Shown here piece after piece: positions 56,815-64,000 of a stretch of 64,000 bases of DNA. The notes beneath the pieces were generated by a model. That model worked only from the letters and a program-made list of their open reading frames with translations, ran no database searches and was not told the origin of the DNA. The position numbers were made by a program, and so were the translations under genes. Position 1 is the first letter of the stretch. Each line of letters opens with the position of its first letter. The stretch is from Cryptomeria japonica (lineage: Eukaryota; Streptophyta; Pinopsida; Cupressales; Cupressaceae), in NCBI RefSeq assembly GCF_030272615.1, contig NC_081406.1:477244900-477308899 (forward strand), read 5' to 3'.

Positions 56815-58870
56815 CACTAACCTTCTAACCTCTTTATGGTGTTTTGAGTGCTCTCAAGTTGATTTGTCGGCCAAAAAAACCAAAAACAGGGTCGTGCAGG
56901 GTTTTCTGGAGACTTCTGCACCTGTGTCCTGCATCCTACGCCTGTGTTGAGCATTTTGTGCTTGTGTAGAAGACATTCTGCACTTGTGTCCTGCATTCTG
57001 CGCCTGTGTCCTGAGTTTTGCGCCTGTGTAAAGTCCAGAACAGGGGTAAAAATGCAGTGTTTTATTTGAAATTTGTTTAGTTTTTGCATTCTGTTTTCTG
57101 TGCTTTGGATTTTGGTACTAATTATCTGTGTAGAATCTTGGCATATGCATGGCAATGACAATAAATCAAACTACTAACATGTATTATGTAGAATCGATAG
57201 TCAAAGACAAGAAATCAAACTCCTAACTTGGGTTTTGCAGGTTGCCTTGGAGAAACAACCAAACTTTGTGTTTGTGTTTTTTTTAATTAGGCACTTAGTG
57301 ATTTTTAAATAGGTTGGAATGAACATGTTTGTGCTTTGATTGTTGAGTGTGACATTGGAGTACAAGAGTATGCTCTCATCCTTCTTAGGGTGATCAGAAA
57401 TCCAGATCTTTGATACCATGCTCATGTCTTTGATTGTTTGTCTCCTTTAGAGGGCCTGCCTTCCCGACCACTTTGCTTTTGCAAGCAAGTGATAATCGTG
57501 AGAAGGGAATGACCCAAAGTGAGTACGGCTAGAATTCCTTGGCATTCTAACTCACTATAAAAAATACCCGATGAGCGAAAGCTTTGAAGGAAGTATTACT
57601 TGGGAATTGCAGTTACTTGGGAAGTGATGACCCTTGGACTCTTTCTCATATCAACATCTAAGTAGGGCCTCTTGGTCTAAATTGTGCTTGCGTGACTACA
57701 TTTGTTTGGTATCTTGATGGGCTTGATGTCTCAATCATTCTTGCGTGACATCAAGGAGTAATGCTTAACAAAAATCCTTACTAAACACCTTGTTTTTAGA
57801 GGCCAAAAACCCTTCTAGTTGCTTGAGAAGGACAAATTCGGATACTTGGAAGAGATACTAAGTTCGCCATGGGGAGATTTCCATGGGGACTGATGCTTGG
57901 CTGCCCTGAGAAGTGAGTGCCATGGAGGGGAGCCCGTGGGGTCAAGCATCTATGTATTCTCCTTGAATCCCATAATGAGTCTACCTCTCAAGTACCTAAT
58001 GTCTTTGCCTACCATAAGAAATATGGGAATGAGCATGATTGTCTTGAGTCTAAGTTGCAATATCTTGTATTCTTTGCTTGTCAAAAGTTGAATTGCATCC
58101 CATTTCAAAAGCAAAACAAATTGATCCAACATAAGTTTAAACACAAGAGACATTCATCCAACAAAAGTTTATCAAGATTCAGAATTCATCTTCAAACATG
58201 GTTGTCAAACATTGTTCAAAATTTTATCTCAACATTCATGTCACTTACATTTAAGTTCATCCTAGATTGCATTTTGCAAAAGTCATTGTCAAGTACCAAG
58301 GTTGGGTTTCACCTAAGTCATATTCCTTTGCATATCAATAAGAGTCATCCATTTGCATATGTCCTCTTGCATCAAAGTCATATCATTGTCATTCATTCAT
58401 ATTTGCATACCCTAGGTCTCTTCATTAAGCTTAGGTCATTATCATATCATATTAAGGTCACTTGCATAGTAATGTCCCTTTGCATATAGTGCCAAAATTA
58501 AGTTTTGTCATACTTGAGTAATCCTAATCTTTGATAAACCCTAAGTCATTGTTAAGAAGTCTAGACCTTATCAAATCTTTTGTCCTTTTGTCATCAATAT
58601 CATTTGGTCAAACCTAGCTTAGTATCCAAGCAAATAGGGGAGACTTTGTCATTTGTCCTTTTGTCACTTACGTCCTTTTGTCCTTTAAGGTCTAGATATC
58701 ATTCCAATTTCCTAAGGGTCCCTCTCTTAGATTTGCATTTCAAAAGTTTGTCAAAATCTTTGAAAACAACCAAAAACATAGATTGCATTTTCGTCTATCT
58801 AGTTTGCATTTAGTTACATATCATACATTATCTTTGAAAATTCTAAAAACATTGCATTTGCACAAGTGAC
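56815..58870 (+). other. Long untranslated leader of right-edge element
   Basis: About 2 kb between PBS and gag. It contains about six tandem copies of a 20-bp unit (TTCTGCGCCTGTGTCCTGCA type) at about 56915-57035, and a region (58100-58750) dense in GTCATT/TTTGCAT. Open frames in it lack any conserved motif. Confidence 0.6.
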
Positions 58871-61800
58871 ATGCCTGTTGAGACAAGATCAAAATCTAAA
58901 AAGATGGGCGAACCAATGTATCAACCCATGGACAACATAGCAAATTCACAGTTTCAAACCAGTCAAACAGTACAAATTGAAGGTTCATCAAACACATCTC
59001 TACCACCATATGGAACGGTTCAACTTGGGCCACCTCCATTGTATGAACCAGTGTTTATACCTATGAAACCAGGACATGGGAGTGTTCCACCAACTCCAAG
59101 AGGAAGTGCGCCTTTCAATTTCAATCAACCACACCTGCAACATGACATTCAAAATCAAACATTATATGAAGAACAAACCCTCTCACAAGGATTTGGTTCA
59201 GATCAAGGCTTTCACCAAGAAACGAATCCAAATGTCCAACCAGATTCCTCATCTGATTCTGATACTTTTGACGATGTTGACATGTTCCTTCAGGATCCGA
59301 AGATAACAAAAAAGATGGATAAGTTCTTGAACAAAGTCTTTAAGATGTTTCCACAAAAGTATCTTAACATGATGAGTAATGTGACATCTTCAAGTGACCA
59401 AATCAATGTGCAAGAACAACAAGGTGGTGAGTTGTTAAGTTTTTCCCTGCATCCAAATGATGAAGATGCACAACAAGCAACTCAACCTACCTTGATGAGT
59501 AAACGTGCTTCAAAGGCCTTGACAGTGACTATTCCTCAAAAGTCACCATTTGAAACGATAAATAATCCACTATTCAACACAACACCTGTAACGCAAGATC
59601 AAATGAAGAACATGCAAGTATTCACAGCTGTCCCTCAACAAGAAGTGGTTCCTTACATGCATAAAGTGGGATCAAAATCTAAGATGCAGGAAAGCTTCAC
59701 AACTAGAATGCCTAATGTCACCAATGTCCAAAATAATTCCATGATGCAACAAAGTTCTTATGTCCCGTTAAGTTCAATATCTTTGCCGAATACTATTGCA
59801 ACAAATCCTTCAATAATGGCAACACAAAGAGCTACAGATAGTGGTTTGCACAAACAACAATTGTTGCAACAATTGAGTAATATACAAAAGGTACAATCGA
59901 ATGTGCAAACAAGTGATGTGCAACAACAACAATTTCACATTCGACAACAAATTGCAGCACCTTCGGCACCATTACAAGTTAATGCAAACTTGCAACCATC
60001 ATAATGGATTGGACAAACAACACAGCAAGTTAATGCAAGTGCTATACCCCATCCTAAGGAGAAGCAATGAAAAGCGCCTAAACAAATTTTTTTACAAATG
60101 ATGGGATATACACCACGACGACAATTGGCACAAAGTCAACAAGTTCCGATCCGTCAGCCTCAACACCAACATGTACCACAATATGTGCCAAGGCAAGCAA
60201 GCTATCCTACTTTACAACCGCAATTGGCGCCTGTGCAATATCAATAGCCTACTCAATTGCAATATCAACCTAGGCTCCAAGAAGCACAACAACAAGGTCA
60301 ATATCAAGGCATAGCACAACCGCAGCAACAAGCGATGTATCAAGAACTTTATATGCCGCAAACACCAAAAACGGCCATTTCAGAGTATCAACAACCGATC
60401 GGAAATGCGATGTATCGACAAAGGATACCAACTGGGATTAATGATGGACCTCTAAATTCTGATACAATTGCACAACAACTTGAGAAGTTGCAATGAAAAG
60501 TTGACGCATTAGAAACTAAAGGAACAAAGAAGTTGTATACAGATCAAGATTTATGTCCTAATCCATTTGACAAGAGTGTACACATGCCTCCATTCCCTAA
60601 GCATTTTGAGGCACCTAATTTTGAGAAATATAAAGGGAATGGCAATCCAAAAGATCACATTCGAGCATTTTTTGTGGCATGTACTGAAGTAAGCTATGAG
60701 GAGACATATCTAATGTGATTATTTGCCCGAAGTCTCACGGGACAAGCTATGGATTGGTATTCACATTTGCCAGGAAATATAAAGACTTGGTCTGAATTGG
60801 CTCAAAAGTTTTTATCTCATTTTGCGTTCAACATCGACAGTGATGTGACCATGTCAGATTTATGCAACACCAAGCAAAAGCAAGGTGAATCATTAGTGAC
60901 TTTCTTGCAACGATGGTGAAGCTTGTATAGTCATTCTTCTCTTGATATACCCGAAGAACAACAAGTGAATTTGTTTATCCAGAATTTGGTCCCAGAAATG
61001 ATGTATGAACTAAAGTTGAAAAGTCCCAGTACTATAGAGAAACTTATTAAGAAGGGAATGAGCATTGAAACAACTCTGGTAGCTAAAGGAATTATCAAGC
61101 TCAATAAAGACAATGACAATACCAATTATTCGAGGGATAGAAATAGATTTTGGTATAAGAACAAGAATGTCACTAATGATGGAGTTGTTGATGCAAGAGC
61201 AGTGAATGCAAATCAACCCCCATTCACGATCAAGAAATTGAGTGTTCCTAATATGTCAACTATGGAACAAAATCAAGCACCAATGAGCAATGTTACACAA
61301 CAGCCACAATATCAACAACATGCTCAACAACAGCATACTCAACAACAAGGCCAACAACAAAACCAGTAGCGCAAACCCTTCCGATCGCGGGATGGGCCTC
61401 CTCGACAATTTATGCCATTGGGAGAGCCTATTGACTCAGTAATGAGACAATTGATACAAACAAAATTTATTAAGCTACCAGATATCAAGGTAGAACCAGC
61501 GGTAAAACCGCATTGGTGGAATGATAATGCATACTGTGAATATAATCGGTCTAAAGGACACAAAACTGCATCCTGTTTCCAATTGAAACACATGATTCAA
61601 GATTTATTAGAGCAAGGAGTAATTGAGGTAGAACCACCCCATCCGACCTCTAACACTGATCATACTATTTTCAAAACTCCTTTGCTTGATCATGACAAGG
61701 GAAAAGCGTCTTCTTCCAACTCTGCCCAAACGGCCAATTATGCAAGTTCTGGTTATAATAATGTCATTAATTGTTTTCATGCATCAAATGAGTATGTTTC

Positions 61801-61910
61801 TACCTTGAGAATAAAGGGACAAGATCCTTCTTGTGCAGTCACCACTCGTCAATCCAAGATAGTCCTGAAAGGAGCTCCTGCAGCTCCTCCCAAGCCAACT
61901 CCTACAAGTT
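58871..61910 (+). pseudogene. gag of right-edge Gypsy element
   Basis: ATG at 58871 (MPVETRSKSKKMGEP). One frame continues to about 62280 with single stops, several of them TGA or TAG where Arg (CGA) or Gln (CAG) fits. A long Gln/Pro/Asn-rich N-terminal region (to about 60500) is followed by the retrotransposon gag domain (about 60570-61060: MPPFPKHFEAPNFEKYKGNG, AMDWYSHLPGNIKTWSELAQ). A Gln-rich segment precedes a zinc-knuckle-like YCEYNRSKGHKTASCFQLKH (about 61531-61590). The protein packages element RNA into particles. Composition and order fit the Tat/Athila side of Gypsy. Confidence 0.88.
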
Positions 61911-62770
61911 AGTATAATCTTTTGGATCACCTAGGAAAGACACCAGCACAAATATCAATCCTTGAGTTATTGAAAATGTCTCCCATGCATCGTGCAGTCC
62001 TGAATAAAGCTTTAGTTGAGTCCACTATTCCAATAGATATTGATGTTGACCAGTTTCAAGCCCGGATTGGACATTTAGCCATTTCCCAAAATGTTGCATT
62101 TTCTGACAATGATATCTCACCCGACAAGCTCCCTCATAATGATCCTTTACACCTTGAAGTCTTTGTTCATAACTGCAAAATTTGATGAGTCTTGATAGAT
62201 GGCGGAGCAGGTCTTAATATTTGTACTTTGAGAGTGGTTATTGGCCTTGGGTATACAGAAAATGACATTGATGCTTCTAAAGAATAACAATCAAAGCATA
62301 TGATGATGCTGAGCGCCCATCCAAAGGGATAATTACATTGCCTATCAGAGTTGGTCCAGTGATAGAAAACACTTTCTTGCAAGTCCTCGACCTTGATCTC
62401 CCTTATAATATGATCCTTGGCCGTCCATGGATTCATGCAATGAAAGCAGTTCCATCCACCTATCATCAATGTTTGAAATATCCTTACAATGGAATTGAGA
62501 TAACAATTCCTGGAGATCCTAATCCATTTCAATTTTGTGCTACTCTAAAGGATACCCCTCAGCAGTAAGTCCCAGTCAACAAAGAGGCCAAATCACATAG
62601 CTATGTGGATCCCAATCAATTGTTAGAGGCTGTCAAAGGAAAATTGAAGATACAAGACCAAGGATGTGGAGAATATTCAATGGATCAGACATTCCTCATC
62701 GGGAATTTGCCAATATCTCCAAAATCATATGGCAAACCGCATTTATTGCAAAAAGAACCTAAGGTCATTA
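61911..62770 (+). pseudogene. Protease region of right-edge Gypsy element
   Basis: Continues the gag frame. The active-site segment is VLIDGGAGLNICTL (about 62190-62232), the D-G-G variant I associate with this Gypsy branch, preceded by two stops (TGA TGA). A one-base shift near 62285 moves into the next frame, which gives PIRVGPVIENTFLQVLDLDL and YNMILGRPWIHAMKAVPSTY, the typical second half of the protease. It processes the polyprotein. Confidence 0.85.
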
Positions 62771-64000
62771 TTCAATATTAGCCTCCTACTACATTTACCA
62801 AATGGGGAGAACTTGACAAGGAAACTGTAGATGACGATGTCATAGATTGGATTTATAAAGATCCAATTGAGACCCCACCTGTCAGATTGCCAGTGGAACG
62901 ATATGGCAAAGGATTTACCATGCTGCAAAAGAAAGGATATGATGGTTGCAATGGCTTAGGCCTGAACAACAATGGAAGGCTAGAACTTGTCATACCCAAG
63001 AGGCGACCTCCAACTTTAGGGTTAGGTTTTGTACCGTTGCGAATTGGATCCACATCTACCAAAGTGCCCACGTGTAGAAAAGGGTGTGATTCTGACGATG
63101 AAATAACACCTGAGGATCCCCGCCCCGAAACTGATTCTAATGAATGGGAGTGGAGTTCTTTTTCTTCTAGCTCCTATGCCCTCAATAATATTTTCATTGA
63201 CCCTGATAACTTGCCTATGGAAGACAAACATGAAATAACTCCTCTTCCTAAAACCTGTCCTCACGCTTGGATAGAGACATTTTTGGATCCAAGCTCCGAA
63301 TCCGATACAAGCAGTTCGGATAGTGACACTACAGATGTTCATATCTTTACCATATCAGCCCTCTCTCTCCTTACAACTGATGATGACATGCCCCTCATCT
63401 ATCCCCAACTTATCCAACATGACCAACAAGAACCGCTCACATTGGACTGTTTTCAAAATGACGAAGCAATTGCAGAATTCCTTGGACTACGGGAAGGCAT
63501 ACCACAAGGTGATCATAAGGCAGGATTTGCTATTGACCTGGATTCCACGGCATATTTTGGGGAGTCAACTCCCTCTTCCAGTCATCAAAATGAAAACAAA
63601 GAAAAAGAAATAATAAAAAATCAAAAGAATAGATCTTTGGGTGAAAACCGTAAGGCACTCTTTGATCATACAAAAGTAAAAAGAAAAGACGTACCTGCAG
63701 GTGAAAACCTCTCTGAGGTGCCCAAAGGTGGAAGAGTGGACATACCCCTATCAAGTCAGGACAAATCAACATTACTTGTGGAAATGACTGAGGAAATCAA
63801 TTTGGGTACACCTGACAACCCTAAGGTCATTCATTTTGCTGCTTCCCTCTCACAATAGGAAAAAATAGATTTTGTCAATTTCTTTCTTGAGAAGAAGATT
63901 AGCTTTGCATGGTCCTATGCAGATATGCCTGGCCTTGATCCAGAATTGGTTCTTCATCATTTGCCATTAAAAGTGGATGCCAAGCCTGTCAAACAGAAAC
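62771..64000 (+). pseudogene. G-patch domain and start of RT, right-edge element
   Basis: Same frame as the second half of the protease. A G-patch motif lies at about 62899-62985 (GKGFTMLQKKGYDGCNGLGL, then NNNGR), a glycine-rich nucleic-acid-binding module. A long acidic linker follows (SSESDTSSSDSDTTD). After TAG at 63856-63858 the frame goes on into pre-RT sequence (ISFAWSYADMPGLDPELVLH), where the window ends. RT, RNase H and integrase should follow outside. In this element no RNase H precedes RT, unlike the giant element. Confidence 0.85.

Noticed and set aside
57917-58489. 190-codon frame in the leader
   Set aside because: No domain, composition follows the GTCATT/TTTGCAT-rich leader, and an alternative frame is also partly open.

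Overview
The window looks like intergenic DNA of a very large plant nuclear genome, probably a gymnosperm. That is inferred from the content: layered LTR retrotransposons with LTRs of 1.0 to 5.8 kb, decayed plant LINEs, introns with plant-like GT...AG borders, long microsatellites, and no intact host gene. No rRNA, tRNA, CRISPR array or organelle insert was recognised. Almost every coding region is broken by stops or frameshifts.

Layout. (1) 1-1532: 5' LTR of a minus-strand Gypsy-type element whose body lies left of the window. It is inserted in a Ty1/copia element whose RT-RNase H remnant and 3' LTR follow (1533 to about 5050). (2) 5.6-6.1 kb: diverged tandem duplication. (3) 6252-8513 (-): full-length three-exon pseudogene of the RPA70 single-strand DNA-binding subunit, introns retained. 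(4) 9831-11737: solo LTR of the same family as the left-edge LTR, with a 5-bp target duplication. Both LTRs carry a related 61-codon ORF. (5) 12685-13072 (-): remnant of an unknown gene, cut by the next element.

(6) 13073-35566: one Gypsy retrotransposon (Tat/Ogre-like by domain content) flanked by GGAAC duplications. Its LTRs are 5.4 and 5.8 kb, and each contains hairpin-rich arrays, a TATA box and a decayed ORF of about 1,200 codons of unknown function. The internal region holds gag, protease, an RNase H placed before RT, then RT, RNase H and integrase. A 4.2-kb solo LTR (21954-26170) sits inside the polyprotein; removing it with one target copy restores the frame exactly. (7) 36.3-39.9 kb: 1.5-kb segmental tandem duplication with further partial copies.

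(8) 41.8-53.5 kb (-): a LINE (RT end, zf-RVT, RNase H) split by an unfamiliar terminal-inverted-repeat element (43322-52679). That element has GCGTACGC-type subterminal arrays, a ten-exon gene-like unit reading inward from the left, a first exon reading inward from the right, a 1.3-kb array of palindromic CATATG-centred units, GA microsatellites and a nested solo copia LTR. (9) 53.5-55.1 kb (-): second LINE remnant. (10) 55270-64000: Gypsy element cut by the window edge, with 5' LTR, PBS, long leader, gag, protease, G-patch and the start of RT.

The nesting gives a relative history: LINE, then TIR element, then solo copia LTR; unknown gene, then giant LTR element, then 4.2-kb solo LTR; copia, then left Gypsy element. 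Stops fall mostly at former Gln, Trp or Arg codons (TAG, TGA, TAA), as expected from long-term decay of methylated cytosines.
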